64,000 nt of DNA, from positions 1-64,000 of the forward strand of contig CAUYUJ010001452.1 of assembly GCA_963575745.1 (NCBI GenBank), given 5' to 3'. The notes below the pieces were generated by a model that saw nothing but the letters and a program-made list of their open reading frames with translations, made no database searches and was not told the DNA's origin. This DNA comes from Prorocentrum cordatum (taxonomy: Eukaryota > Sar > Dinophyceae > Prorocentrales > Prorocentraceae). Below, piece by piece: positions 1 to 11,773 of the stretch (positions are counted from its first letter, which is position 1; each line of letters opens with the position of its first letter). The position numbers were made by a program, and so were the translations under genes.

Positions 1-37
<37 letters not shown>

Positions 38-41
38 CCAC

Positions 42-112
<71 letters not shown>

Positions 113-1190
113 GCATCATCATCGCCACCACCACCAAAATCGTCATCATCCTCATCATCAGCATCATCATCATCATCATCGCCGTCATCAGCATCATCAG
201 CAGCAGCATCAGCATCAGCATGATCATCATCATCAGCATCATGATCATCATCTTTTGCATCGTCATCATCATCGTCATCAGCATCAGCATCAGCATCAGC
301 AGCAGCAGCATCATCCGCATCATCATCATCATCATCCTCATCATCATCATCATCATCATCAGCCGCAGCATCATCAGCATCATCATCACCAGCAGCGGCA
401 TCGTCATCATCATCCTCATCAGCATCAGCGTCAGCAGCATCAGCATCAGCAGCATCAGCATCATCATCATCATCAACATCATCATCATCATCAGCAGCAT
501 CATCATCATCATCAGCATCATCATCATCATCATCAGCATCATCATCTCAGCATCATCATCATCATCGTCATCATCAGCAGCATCATCGTCACAAGTCATC
601 CTGATCGTCATCAGTATCATCATCATCATCATCATCAGCATCATCATCGTCATCATCTTCATCATCATCATCGTCGTCATCATCATCGTCATCATCATCC
701 TCACTTGTACCATCCTCCCCCTCCTCCATCAGCATCATCATCGTCATCATCTTCATCATCATCATCGTCGTCATCATCATCGTCATCATCATCCTCACTT
801 GTACCATCCTCCCCCTCCTCCTCCTCCTCCTCCTCCTCCTCCCCATCCTCCCTCTCCTCCTCCTACTCCTCCTCCTTTTCCTACTCCTCATCCTCCGTCT
901 CCTCCTCCTCCTCCCCCCTCTCCTCCTCCTGCTCCTCCTCATCCTCATCATCATCATCAGCAGCATCAGCATCATCATCATCACCATTACCATCATCGTC
1001 ATCATCTTCATCTTCTTCATCATCATCAACATCACCATCATCATGAATATCTTCCTCCTCCCTCTCCTCCTCTTCCTCCTCCTCTTCCTCCTCCGTCTCA
1101 TCATCTCCATCCTCCTCCTCATCCTGCTCTTCCTCCTCCTCCTCCTCATCGTCTTCCTCCTCCTCCTCCTCATACCCATCCTGCTCTTAG
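1..1190. repeat. (ATC)n / (CTC)n microsatellite
   Basis: Almost uninterrupted ATC/CAT triplets give way after about 710 to CTC/CCT triplets. Long His-, Ile-, Ser- and Pro-rich frames here are by-products of the triplet repeat and are not genes. The tract contains a near-exact ~94-bp tandem duplication (about 635-728 and 729-822). Confidence 0.97.
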
Positions 1191-2025
1191 AATTAGTATA
1201 GTTCTAGTTAGCATTCGTATGAGTATCAGTATCTTTCGTCTTATGCTTAGTAATCTCATCATTAGTAGTCACATTCCTATTAGTAGCATTGTGTCTCAAT
1301 ACTGTTAGTGTTAGTGTTATGAGTACTGTGCGTATGATTAGCCGTGTGCCTCTCAGTAGTAGTATTAGTACTGATAACAATACTACTATTAGTGTGAGCC
1401 ATATTTGTATGAGTAATATGAATTATGCGTACTAAGATTCTTCTTGTTGCTATAGGAATTACTAGTACTCGCAATTCGTTTCTTATTGTTCGCATTGTGA
1501 GTGTTCTTAGTATTCGTATTAGTGTTCGTATCTTCCTTGGTCTTGTCATTGTCGTTCTTAGTACTATGCATAGTCTCGTTATTGATATGAATACGGCTGT
1601 TATGTATAATCATAAGCTTCTTCCTCTTATTATTAATATGAGCCTTCTTATTCTGAATGTATTTAGTACTGCCTGCATCACTGTTATTATCCCTTGTAGC
1701 CGTATACTTGTGCGTGCCAGTGTTAATCGTATTGCTACGATGAATCAAGAGTTATGAATTGGTGATAGTGTTACGATAATGAGTAGCAGGAGTATAGTAG
1801 TACTTGGGATATTAAAAAAAATAGTTTTAGTAGCAGCATTCTGGGTCTGGGTAGCAATAGTAATATCATCATGGTAATCGGTAATATAAGTAGTATGATA
1901 TTGTTAGTATGCACCATGTTACCAGTAATAATCTTAAGAATGTTACCATGGCTAGAAATACTATGACTAATACTAGTACTAGTATTAATAGGATTACTAG
2001 TATTGCTATTAGTTTTATTGGTATC
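1190..2025. repeat. degenerate AT-rich triplet tract
   Basis: Diverged TAG/TAT/AGT triplets keep a 3-bp rhythm, which keeps frames open on both strands (Asn/Thr-rich on minus, Ile/Val-rich on plus). It looks like an old microsatellite that has accumulated substitutions but few indels. No gene is supported. Confidence 0.7.
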
Positions 2026-2160
2026 ATTCCTCCTCCTCCTACTCCTCTTCCTCTTCCTCCTCCTGCTCCTCCTCCTCCTCCTCCTCCTCCTCCTCATGCT
2101 CCTCTTCCTCCTCCTCCTCCTCTTCTTCCTCCTCCTCCTCCTCCTCCTGCCCACCCCATC
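2026..2160. repeat. (CTC)n microsatellite
   Basis: A run of CCT/CTC triplets with scattered CTT. Confidence 0.95.
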
Positions 2161-2790
2161 CTTCGACCCTGCTAGAGAAGACCCCCTGCCGGAGCGAAAG
2201 TGCGCACTCGGCGCGCCCTGCGGGGCCGCCCCCCCCCGCTCAGCGGGCGGCGGCACAGGCTCGAGAACTCCGCCACGACATGGCCGTCCATCGGGGTGCG
2301 CGCGGTCGAGCGCCCGCGGGCCAGGCAAGCCCGGAGGATCCCCGGCCCCGGCCGCTGCCACGGCGGTGGTGCAGTGCGTCCGTAGCGCTCGAGGATGGTT
2401 CGGGGAATGCTCTCGAGGGTGCTCGAGGGTGTCGGAGGAGGGGAATGTTCGAGGATGCTGGGGAGGACGGCTGACGATGGGGGAAAGGGACAGGGAGAAA
2501 GAGAGGAGAGAGAGAGAGAGAGAGATAGAGACAAACAGAAAGATGATAGACATCAGAAAAAATCGAAGCGGGAAGCGGCAAGCAACCCTGCCGCGGGACA
2601 GTCCCCCGCCTTCTTTCCCGACCGAGAGGAAGTCGCAGGGGTGAAGCAAGTGCGAGGTTCGAGGAGGGGGTCCTCGCCCTTTTCCGCGTGTGGGGGCCTG
2701 TTTCGGCAATCGTCTGTGGGGACGCCAAACTTGAGGGGCCCACCATTTCGGCAAGAAACTTGAATTAACGTTTCTGCTGGTATGTCTTGC
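2161..2790. other. GC-rich spacer, no gene recognised
   Basis: GC-rich unique-looking sequence followed by a GA-rich run (about 2490-2535). Several overlapping frames are open but their Arg/Pro/Ser-rich translations resemble no family. Confidence 0.4.
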
Positions 2791-2794
2791 AATC

Positions 2795-2950
2795 GTCTGT
2801 TCTTCCCTCCCTCCCTCCGTCCATCCGTTCCTCCTCGTCCTCCTCCTCGTCCTGCTCTTCGTCCTCGTCGTCCTCGTCCTCGTCGTCCTCCTCATCATCC
2901 TCCTCATCCTCCTCCGCCTTCTCCTCCTCGTCCTCCTCCTGTTTCCTGCC
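2795..2950. repeat. CTC/CGT triplet tract
   Basis: CCTCCT and CGTCCT triplets, an interrupted microsatellite. Confidence 0.9.
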
Positions 2951-3039
2951 CCATGGTGGCATGAGTGTTTCACGTCCTATTGTTGACGTTAAGCAAACAT
3001 GAGGCGGGGCCTGTTGCGTTATGCAATGATGTCAAGAAT

Positions 3040-3071
3040 AGACACAAAAAACAAAAACAACAACAACGACG

Positions 3072-3102
<31 letters not shown>

Positions 3103-3150
3103 CGACAACGACAACAACAAAAAAACTAAAACAAAAACAAAAAACTACGC
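3040..3150. repeat. (AAC)n microsatellite
   Basis: AAC triplets with some AAA and GAC, ending in an A-rich stretch. Confidence 0.93.
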
Positions 3151-3499
3151 TACACAACCAGCAACCGCGGACGGGCGCAGGAACGGCAATTCAAAGAGTG
3201 AAGGCAAAGGACAGTGACCCTCAAGGGCGAAAATAAGACAGTCGGCGGCGACAGGTGAGGTGAGAAACCCGACAACCAAAAACCAACAACTCATGCTAGA
3301 TACACCTCCCAAGAAAACCTGGGGAATATAGAGAACGGGTTAGCTACGAGGGCACAGTGGGCGGCGCCGCGTGCGGGCATTGTGTACGATGCCGCTGAGC
3401 CCCCTCCCCCCCAAACCTCAGTCCCCATACCCGACCCCGCCCTCCAATCAAGGATGGCAGCGAAGATAGAGCGAAACGAAGCAGGCGGCGCATGCGAGA

Positions 3500-4655
3500 G
3501 GGCAAGAGGAATAGTGGATGTGACGCCGGAGGTAAACAGGTGGGCAAGTCTGTCAATACTACATGAGTTCGTTGGTGTCGTGGTCCGCAGGGGGACTCGC
3601 CATGGGGATTCGTCCCATCCCGACGTGCCAACACGGCCACGAACATAGACATCAGTCCCACAGAAGTGAGTGATGCATAGCAAAAAGAGGCTGGCACATA
3701 CGTGGGGGCAGGCCTAAGTACTGGCGGTTCTAAGGGCTGGTACAAGCGCGGTGAACGCCCTAGGGTGGCTGGCTGTGTCATTTTTTGCGAGGCTGGCACA
3801 GACAGTACTGGATGGCCTTCGGTCTGAGCGCTGCAATTCCTACTTCTCCTCCTCATCCAGTCTCCTCGGTAAACATCCCGCCGCCTCTCACAGCTACCGG
3901 GATAGCAAGCGCAGGCAGAATAAAATGTTGGATAACTTACAAAAATGTCATGGTGAGAAGAAGAAAACAAGCGGCGCATGCGCCATACGGTTGCGGTGTC
4001 TCTGGACTGGCGCGCTCGGGGCTGGCTGGCCAAGACAAAGCGGGGAAGCGCAGATCAGACGGTGCATGGCCGAATGAAACGACGGGCATCGCGCGACGCG
4101 GACCCCCAAGACGTGCAATAGGCAAATCGGCCAGGAGAGGCGCGCACAGGAGGAAGAAGGGGAGCTGAGAGTGAAGAACGATGAGTGGTGCACGGCATGA
4201 ACTTGGCAGTGGCCTCCGCGAGGGTCGCGCCGGGGCGCAGCTCCTCCTCCTCCACAGCTGCAGCAACGCCCGGGCGCCCGCCCCCCAGATCCACCTACCT
4301 TCATAGGCTGGCGCGTTGAGGCGAGATGCAATGTAGCACAAAAAAATACTAGAGCGGACGACGACGCTGGAGATAAACGATTAGGAAAATCTGTAGATGC
4401 TAAACGACGTTGTTGGTGACGGTTGTCCACCGGGGGGCTCGGCCTGGGGGCTCGACCCCATACCGACGAGCCAAAATGGCCTTGAACATAGACATTAGCG
4501 TCACAGGGGTGAGTGAGGCATTGCAAAAAGAGGCTGCCACTTACGTGGTGGCAGGCCTAATCACTGGTACGAGCGCGGTGAACGCCCTACGAGTAGGGCA
4601 GCTGGAGATGTACGTTTGTCAGGCTCTTACAGACAACGCTGGCAGGTCTGGATGA
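3500..4655. repeat. diverged tandem duplication, ~843 bp offset
   Basis: The tract near 3500-3810 recurs near 4335-4655. Shared blocks include GAACATAGACAT, AAAAAGAGGCTG, GTGGCAGGCCTAA (as GGGGCAGGCCTAA in the first copy) and AGCGCGGTGAACGCCCTA, in the same order and spacing. The minus-strand translations are also recognisably similar, but no known domain is visible, so it is annotated as a duplicated segment. Confidence 0.75.
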
Positions 4656-5528
4656 CCCAGCTTTCAACTGCGATAAGTGAGCACCGGGAACAGCAAAGCG
4701 CGAAAATAATGACTTTCATACTGCTGCGTGCCGATCCTTAAAAAACTACGGGGCCACGCCCCGGAGCCTCGGAAGTCTGAAAGACCGCAGGAGACCGCAT
4801 CTCCACATAAACCTCCACGGCCGCCCCCCCACCCCGAATACCTTCCCCTACAGTCCAAGAGGTCAAGTAGAGGGCGCGCATGCTTAGGATACGCGCGGTA
4901 AGTCTTGAAACTTGAAAATACGTAATGGGCACGTATGGCAAAATGGCCACTCGAAGTCTGGAAGCACAATTAGACTGGGCAGGCGGACTGACTGGCTTTT
5001 GGTAGGAGTGACAATGCGCCTGAGACACGCTAGGTACAGCCCTCGAGAATGCGATGCTCACCTCGGCGCGTTGCAGACGGGCTTGAAGTACGGGGCTGAG
5101 CTATGGCGCGAGCGCGGGCTGAACGGCGGCAACGGGAAAAAGAGAAACAAGCGTGGACGACCCTTCCGCAAGCAGCAACGACCCAAGGATGAGTCAGAAG
5201 CGACGATAGGGGCGAATAGTCCAGGGGAGAGCAATACATGTTATTCCGGTGCGCCGATGATCTGTGTCTTCGAAAAGGCTCCCGGGCGAATGCGTGCAGT
5301 GCCCGCCCCTGGGCTACTCGCCCCCATCGTCGCCGCCGACCGAGGAGGAGGGAGCACGCGCAGCGCCGAGCCGAAGCCACGGCGAGGCGCGCGCGCGCCC
5401 ACCGTGCCCCGCACGCGGGCACCTCGGCCCCGCATGCCCCCCGCGCCCCCGGCGAGGAGCCTCACCCGAGGGGGGGGAGGAGAGAGGCCAAAGGCCCAGC
5501 GGAGCGGGAAAGGCAGGGGAGGGGGAGT
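4656..5528. other. spacer, no gene recognised
   Basis: Becomes very GC-rich after 5300, with Arg/Pro/Ala-rich open frames on both strands. No motif, RNA gene or repeat could be supported. Confidence 0.35.
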
Positions 5529-5529
5529 C

Positions 5530-5731
5530 TATAGGGGAACGAAAAGTCACAGAAACACCAAAACTCGGACGTACGCGCGGATTTCTCGGATCGGCGCTGG
5601 GGCCCCCCGGCGGCGCCTCCGGCGCCGCCCCTGGCGCGCTCCGCGCGCCAAAGAGGGGGATCCGGCGCCGATCCGAGAAATCCGCGCGGAGATCCGAGTT
5701 CTTATGTTTATGTGACTTTTTGTTCCCCTAG
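5530..5731. mobile_element. foldback (MITE-like) element
   Basis: Two arms of about 65 bp are inverted copies of each other. The left arm starts TAGGGGAACGAAAAGTCAC near 5532. The right arm, read on the minus strand from about 5730, starts TAGGGGAACAAAAAGTCAC. Both continue into GGATTTCTCGGATCGGCGC. The central ~70 bp is GC-rich. It encodes nothing. Flanking GGGAG on both sides is too short to claim as a target duplication. Confidence 0.85.
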
Positions 5732-6990
5732 GGAGGGGAGGGCCGAAAGACAGCGGGAAGGGCACAGTGAAAGCACACAGATATTGCGCGCGAGCGGGAG
5801 GCAGGTAGGCGAGCGGTCGGCACAAAACGCGCGGCGAAAGGTGCGAACGGCAAGGGGCGCGAGAAGCTCGCGCAGAAATGAGACTGGCGCACACAAGCAA
5901 GGAGCGCGGAGGAAAGCAAGCAGAGCCAACAGCTGCAGGGGCGCAAGCCAACGGAGACAAACACTGCGCCCAAGCAAACTGCATGAGGAGAGGGGAGGCC
6001 GACCAGCAATCCCTGTACTGGCGGAACCTGATGTTCGGGAGGTAGCTGATGTGGAAGTTATGGGGTCGTAGACTAGCCCCAGTAATCTACACCATCTGCA
6101 CAGTTGGTAGGAATCTTCGCCTTAAGTGCAGGTGCAGGTGGAGCCTTGTGTTCTGGCGTAGGGAACTTAGGCTAGGGCATAGTCGATTTCGCGGCATTGC
6201 TGTGATTCCCTTATCAGTGCATCGTGTCTTCCACCTGCTTAAAGATGGTGGTAAGACCGTTCCACGTAGGTTCAAATTGCGCCCGAGTGCGGTAGGAATC
6301 GCCGGTCGCTGCTGTCCTCAACACACACTGTTTCGATGCACCCAGCGCATCAGGGCACGGGCGTAGAGACAGTCTGCCCATATTGCATGACGGGTGGTGC
6401 CTTTGGCTAGAAATAGACTTGCATAGCAGCACAAGTATGCGGCACTCGCTCTGATGGCGGTATGTCGGTAGTTATTGCTGCGCAGCTGCTGCTGCGGGTG
6501 GTGAGCACATCACTGCGATCTCAAGGCGCGGCAGCGGTGGGCGCATCGGACTTCGCATCTCTCTGTTGCTGGCGGCGCGCTGCCCAAATTGTCGATGATG
6601 TCTGCTGGTTGCTGGACGGGCGTAGCTGAGACTGTCGGTCGAGTCATTAGGACGTCTTGTGGTTGGATGGCGGCATGGAGCCTGACTGGATGCTGCCGTC
6701 GTAAAAGCTAGACGTGGATGAGGGAAGACAGCAATACATGGACACTGTGGCTATGCAGGACATGTCGTTCTGACTGCAAATGCTCTGTAGAAGTCATGCT
6801 GCGTCGAGTGTCATGGCTGCCCAGTCATATTTCATGTCGTTGTCGTCGTCGCGGCAAGAGTGGGGCCATTGCGTCGCTGCGACTATGGCTCGGGTGGCTG
6901 AGTTGTTCAGTCTTGCCGTGGGCGCGCGTAACTCGGCGTGAAAGTATCTGTTGGATGCTGTGAAAAGTCCTGGACCGTTAGGCCTAACAG
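5732..6990. other. spacer, no gene recognised
   Basis: Mixed-composition sequence without a convincing coding frame, RNA gene or tandem repeat. Confidence 0.3.
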
Positions 6991-7007
6991 TCGTCGCGGC
7001 GCTTCGT

Positions 7008-7463
7008 TTAGTCGTGGACGCGCTGGCGGAAGGTGCGCGCCCGCGCGGTAGGCGCCATTGAGCACTGGGGACGCGGTGAGCTCTGCAGGTCGTTGCTGGA
7101 AGAAGGATAGCGACGCGGCATTCCGTCTGGCTTCTGCGGCGGCCGCGGCAGCACGCACGGGTGGAAGCTGCCGGTGGAGTACTCGCGACTGAACTTGTCA
7201 AGGCACGTGTGCCAAACGCCCGGGGAGCGGCAAGTGCAAGAGTTGCCACTCTCCATGCAGTAGACCGCGTAGCGCCGCTTCTCCTTGCCACTGGCGTCGT
7301 CGCCGTCTTCGCCCCTACCCCTGCACGCTGCCCACCCGGCTGCGCAATGCATGCAGTGACCTTGGCCGGGAGGGACTGATTTCAGCGTGAATGGATTGGG
7401 GATGCATCTGTAATCATCGCCGCTGCACTCCTGGTCGCTGTCGTCCTCGTCTGTGCGCGGCAC
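7008..7463 (-). CDS. hypothetical Cys-rich protein or exon
   Basis: A 151-codon frame. Its first half is acidic, then Cys-rich, with HCMHCAAGW and CTCRSPGVWHTC segments; the second half is Arg/Pro/Ser-rich and looks less protein-like. No family is recognised. The sequence has no simple repeat and a more natural amino-acid mixture than its surroundings. It lies about 400 bp downstream, on the same strand, of another plausible frame (7861-8328), so both could be exons of one gene or remnants of one degenerate element. No splice sites were resolved. Confidence 0.25.
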   Translation of the reverse strand: MPRTDEDDSDQECSGDDYRCIPNPFTLKSVPPGQGHCMHCAAGWAACRGRGEDGDDASGKEKRRYAVYCMESGNSCTCRSPGVWHTCLDKFSREYSTGSFHPCVLPRPPQKPDGMPRRYPSSSNDLQSSPRPQCSMAPTARARTFRQRVHD

Positions 7464-7860
7464 AGTAGTGTATTGCGTCGCACGAGCTGCTGCTGGGTAG
7501 TCTCATAATCGTTGTGGTGGTTTCTTTGTCTTGGTTCTTGGATCAACAGAGGCGGCACGAATTGCCATTTTCGGTTTGGGGGTGGAGTCAGTTGGCGGGC
7601 TGCTGGAGCCAGTGGTCGGTCGCAACTGCCTCCTGGCGGTCACGGTCTGAAGTCGATGTAATGTATGGACTGATGTGGAGTTGGCGGCAAAGTATGCCCT
7701 GTGCATTCCTCGCGTAGCCTGTCCTGGAAGTCGCGCTCTGTCTGCTCAGGATGTCATCGTTCTTCGAGTTGCTGCTGCATCCAGTCGTAGCACCTGTGAC
7801 CTCGATGGATGTTGGTCGAAATGCCTCCTCTCGTGAAAATAAACGACAAATGCCTTGCTC

Positions 7861-8328
7861 TTAGGGAGTGGCATCAGCATCGCTGGCGTCGCCTGCATTG
7901 CACGGCCAGAGTGAATCACTGGTCTCATGCGGTGCCGTTGATAGATGTGCTCGACTGACGTTAGTGAGAGCTCCCCGATCACGGGTGGACATCTGGGGTT
8001 GGCAGGCGCAGGTGCCAAGCTCGTAGTGGGTTGGTGGTAGTGTGGGTTGGCGTAGTGACGTCGACTCTCTCACAGTACCAGCCCACTCATCAAGCACGTC
8101 GGTGATGTAGCGCGGTATTCCCTTCAGTTCTACGTAACATGGTTGCTCATACGATGCTGGCAGGGTGATGCGTTTGTGGGTCCTCTCAATGATTGGTGTG
8201 GCCCATGGCGGGTGTTGTGCTGCAGCGCCAGATGTGTGGAGTACGTCAACCAATAGGTTGGTAAGGGATAGTAGCTCCGAACCAGTCGAGATGTTGTTGT
8301 CGCCGGTGGTCATGGAGCAAACAAACAC
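7861..8328 (-). CDS. hypothetical protein or exon
   Basis: A 155-codon frame whose translation looks protein-like: a hydrophobic stretch (SELLSLTNLLVDVL, about residues 17-30) and a mixed segment PCYVELKGIPRYITDVLDEW near residues 63-82, with ordinary composition and no repeat. The C-terminal third is Thr/Ser/His-rich and ends in an Asp/Ala-rich tail. No domain is recognised. It may belong with the minus-strand frame at 7008-7463. It could also be a chance frame in unique sequence. Confidence 0.33.
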   Translation of the reverse strand: MFVCSMTTGDNNISTGSELLSLTNLLVDVLHTSGAAAQHPPWATPIIERTHKRITLPASYEQPCYVELKGIPRYITDVLDEWAGTVRESTSLRQPTLPPTHYELGTCACQPQMSTRDRGALTNVSRAHLSTAPHETSDSLWPCNAGDASDADATP

Positions 8329-8329
8329 G

Positions 8330-8955
8330 TAGTTTTCCGTGGCATTGAAGTTTGCGTATGCTGGTGTTCTCGTGTAGTGAGAACTGGTATCGCTTGGTGT
8401 ACTGCTGGTTGTGAATGCGGTAAACGGTCTCCTTGGGGTCCTTTTTGCTGTGCCGTCGTGACTATAATGTCGGCATGTTTATCGTATTTTGCCGTTGCCG
8501 ATGTCGTCGGAAAGCTTTGCTCACGTTAGCTAAAGCATGCGCTGGTGGCGTAGCTCGTGTTTGTCTGCGTCGCCGACTAGGACGTGCAGCCCATATCGCC
8601 TGCATTGTGCCATGCGGTAGAATGGTACGTCGTATGGGGGCTGGAACCACATGGCTACGTATGCTTGTGTGCCAGCTCGTTTGCTTCCATTTGGTGAGAG
8701 CGGTGGTGAGTAGCTGGAAATAGTTGTGGCTCGTGTCGGGAAGCATGCTAACGTATTGTGGCCATGGTCCACCGCGTAGGCCCGCCCAACATTCGTCGGC
8801 ACTGGTATGCACTCGTGTCCAAGTTGTAGAGAGATTTTGACGAACGTGTTGCCTTCGCTTGGCGCTGGTAAGTTCCTTTGTTTGTGTCGTGGAATGTGCT
8901 CTGAGTGTTGTAGTGTGTGTATGTGTGTTGTAGCTGCCTCTGGGTCGTGGTCCGC
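8330..8955. other. spacer, no gene recognised
   Basis: GT-rich unique sequence with no supported gene. Confidence 0.3.
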
Positions 8956-8956
8956 G

Positions 8957-9005
8957 TCCTCCTCCTCCTCCTCCTCCTCCTCCTCCTCCTCCTCCTCCTC
9001 CTCCA
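8957..9005. repeat. (CTC)n microsatellite
   Basis: About 15 uninterrupted CTC triplets, followed by G/A-rich sequence. Confidence 0.95.
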
Positions 9006-9169
9006 CCGTGGGCGCGCAGGGAAGGGAGGGGAGAGGGAGGGGGGGTCGAGAGGAGGGGTGCGCGAAGGAGGCGAGGCCGGGCGGGCGGGAGCGGGCGCGG
9101 AGGGAGGGAGGGGGACAGGGGAGGGCGGGGAGGGGCGTCCCGAGGCAGCGAAGAACAGAGAGGAGCGAC

Positions 9170-9305
9170 AGAGGGGCGTCCAGAGGGGCGTCCAGAGGGG
9201 CGTCCAGAGGGGCGTCCAGAGGGGCGTCCAGAGGGGCGTCCAGAGGGGCGTCCAGAGGCAGCGAAAGGGAGGACGGGGAGGGGCGTCCAGAGGGGCGTCC
9301 GGAGG
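9170..9305. repeat. 12-bp minisatellite
   Basis: Tandem copies of GAGGGGCGTCCA, seven perfect and a few diverged. Because 12 is a multiple of three, three frames read as four-residue peptide repeats (for example SGRP on minus); these are not regarded as genes. Confidence 0.95.
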
Positions 9306-9659
9306 CAGCGAAAGGGAGCGACAGAGGCGGAGGCGTAGAGAAGAAGCACGAGATTCCGTGGGACAAAACCGGTCGAACAAGGCCCAGGCAGACCCGCGGA
9401 CAGCCGGACAGCCCATGCTTATGAACGACGACAGGACGACCTGCCCCAGACAGCCCCCTGGACAACCCAGCGGGGATCCAGACAACCGCCCCTGGACAAC
9501 CCCTCTTGATATGTAAAGATATGCATAAGTCCCACCAGCCCTCTGGGGCGTGAGTGGTTTAGGGAGTTTCCTCGTCAATGGTCCTTATTCCCTTTCGGTG
9601 AGCCACCTCCCCCTGCACCTGGAGGGGAGGGGGGTGGAACGTCCAAGGACTCGGCGAGG

Positions 9660-10565
9660 AAGCCAACATCAGTGTATGTACTGAGGTGTCTGCCAGATGT
9701 TGGCCTACTGGGGGGGAGAGGGAGCCATAATCCAGTACGGCCCGTCCTTTCATCGATCTACCCCTGGATAGATGGCCCCAAGATGACCCCCAAGGTTCGC
9801 AAGGGTGCCCCGATTCACCCAGAGGGCCCCAAGAGGTGCCCAGGAGGCCCCCACGAGGCCCCCACGAGGCCCCCGAGATACCCCCAAGAGGCTCCCAAGA
9901 GACCCCCAAGAGGCCCCAAGAGGCACCCCAGGGGCACCGAAAACGCCTCAAGAGGCCTCGGCGAGAAGGCCACAATCACCCATGGTACAACAAAAAGTCT
10001 TGGCCACATATTGGCCTGCTGAGTGGCGACCCTAAGAGAGGAGTCTTCTCCGTTGATCAAAATCCTCCGAGATGGCCCCAAGATGGCCATCGAGGCTCCC
10101 AAGTGTCCCAAGACGGCCCCAAGAGATGCCCAGGAGGGCCCAAGAGGTCCCCGAGAGGCCACCAAGTGGCTCCCCAAGAGGCCCCTCCTGAGGCACCCAA
10201 GACGCCCAAAGAGGCCTCGGCGAGACGGCAAAAACCAATTGATTATAAAAAAGTGTGACCATATGTCGGCATCCTGGGGGAGGGGCCTAAGTGACCCCCC
10301 CTTTCTTTGATCGAGCTCTTCCAAGATGGCTCCAAGATGAGCCCCGACGTTCCCAAGGGTGCCCCAAGACGGGCCCAAGAGGTGCCCAGGCGGTCCCAAG
10401 AGGCCCCCAAGAGGCTCCCAAGAGACCCCCAAGAGGCTCCCAAGAGGCCACCTGAGAAACCAAATACGCCCCAAGAGGCCCCCATAACTGCCACGAGACC
10501 CCCAAGACGCCTCAAGGACTCCAAGAGGCTCTCGAAAGAAACCCGGAGAGACTCTAAGAGGCATC
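9660..10565. repeat. CCCCAAGAGG minisatellite with higher-order structure
   Basis: Degenerate 10-11-bp units of the type CCCCAAGAGG make up most of the tract. They are arranged in three longer units of about 250-300 bp. Each begins with a related ~90-bp segment (near 9690, 10005 and 10255) containing TTGATC/TCGATC, then ...GATGGCCCCAAGATG, then the decamer run. The reverse complement of the same decamer fills 16560-17090. Confidence 0.8.
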
Positions 10566-10584
10566 CAAGAGGCCTCTGTCCTCT

Positions 10585-10890
10585 CTGCTCGCCCTCCTCC
10601 TCCTCCTCCTCCTCCTCCTCCTCCTCCTCCTCCTCCTCCTCATCTCCTCCTCCTCCTCCTCCTCCTCCTCCTCCTCCTCCTCCTCCTCCTCCCTCCTCCT
10701 CCTCCTCTCCTCCTCCTCCTCCTCCCCCTCCTCCTCCTCCTCCCTCCTCCCTCACTCCTCCTCCTCCTCCTCTCCTCTCCTCCCTCCTCCTCCTCCTCCT
10801 CATCCTCATCCTCATCCTCATCCTCATCCTCATCCTCCTCAGCCTTCTCCTCCTCCTCGTCCTCCTCCTCATCCTCCGACTCCGTCTCCG
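10585..10890. repeat. (CTC)n / (CATCCT)n microsatellite
   Basis: A long CTC run ends in CATCCT hexamers. Confidence 0.97.
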
Positions 10891-10989
10891 ACTCCATGCT
10901 CCCCCGTTTGGGGTACGACGTCTTACCCAGCCCTCTAATACACGGCATTATCCTCCACATCCCTGATCAGGGCAACTCGTCTGTTGTTG

Positions 10990-11035
10990 AAAATATACAT
11001 ATATATATATATATGTATATGTATGTATGTATATA
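10990..11035. repeat. (AT)n / (GTAT)n tract
   Basis: Short AT dinucleotide run leading into GTAT tetramers. Confidence 0.9.
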
Positions 11036-11129
11036 TACTGTGCATGGAGACAGATACATCAATGAATACAAGTATATGTATGTGTTATTCCCCAACAGCG
11101 TTTACACTGAAGGGATCGTAGCGGACATA

Positions 11130-11275
11130 AAAGAAATTGGCCAAAGTAGCCAGCCAACTTCGGTGGGTGGCTTTCGGTGGGCGGCTTTTGGTGGGCGCTC
11201 CCTCAAGAGATTGGCGAAAGTAGCCGGCAACTTTGGTTGGCGGTTCTCGGTGGGTGGCTGTCGGTGGGCGCCATC
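11130..11275. repeat. imperfect ~70-bp tandem duplication
   Basis: AAAGTAGCCAGCCAACTT and AAAGTAGCCGGCAACTTT each lead into several CGGTGGGYGGC copies. Confidence 0.7.
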
Positions 11276-11487
11276 TCTCTCCTTTTCTATCTCTGTTGCT
11301 GATGCTGATGCTGATACGTTTTCCAAGCCGTTGTGGGGACGTGTTGTGGCCCTCTTGAGTCGTCGAAAGGCCCTCGCAGGCCGTCGAGGGTACTTCCTGA
11401 GGCCCGCCTGGGTCATCTTGGGCCCCTCGTGCGCCGCTCTGGGGCAATCTTGGAGACCTCCAAGGCCATTCTGAGTCGACGGATGCC

Positions 11488-11742
11488 GTACATATACATA
11501 CATACATACATACATACATACATACATACATACATACATACATACATACATACATACATACGTACGTACGTACGTACGTACATACATACATACATACATA
11601 GATGCATACATATTTCCGTACATACATACATACATACATACATACATACATACATACATACATACATACATACGTACATACATACATACATACATACATA
11701 CATGCATACATGCCTACCTACCTACCTACCTACCTACCTACC

Positions 11743-11773
<31 letters not shown>

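Noticed and set aside
220-1308. Long His/Ile/Ser/Pro-rich open frames
   Set aside because: Direct translation of ATC and CTC microsatellites; frames are open in several phases and strands at once.
1771-2973. 400-codon minus-strand frame
   Set aside because: Runs through CTC and AT-rich triplet tracts; its unique middle is Arg/Ser/Leu-rich without a domain.
5238-5731. Arg/Pro/Gly-rich frames around the foldback element
   Set aside because: Open on both strands because of GC content and the inverted repeat.
8462-9578. Frames with SGRP, DAPL and TPLW repeats
   Set aside because: The 12-bp minisatellite read in three phases; these frames compete with one another.
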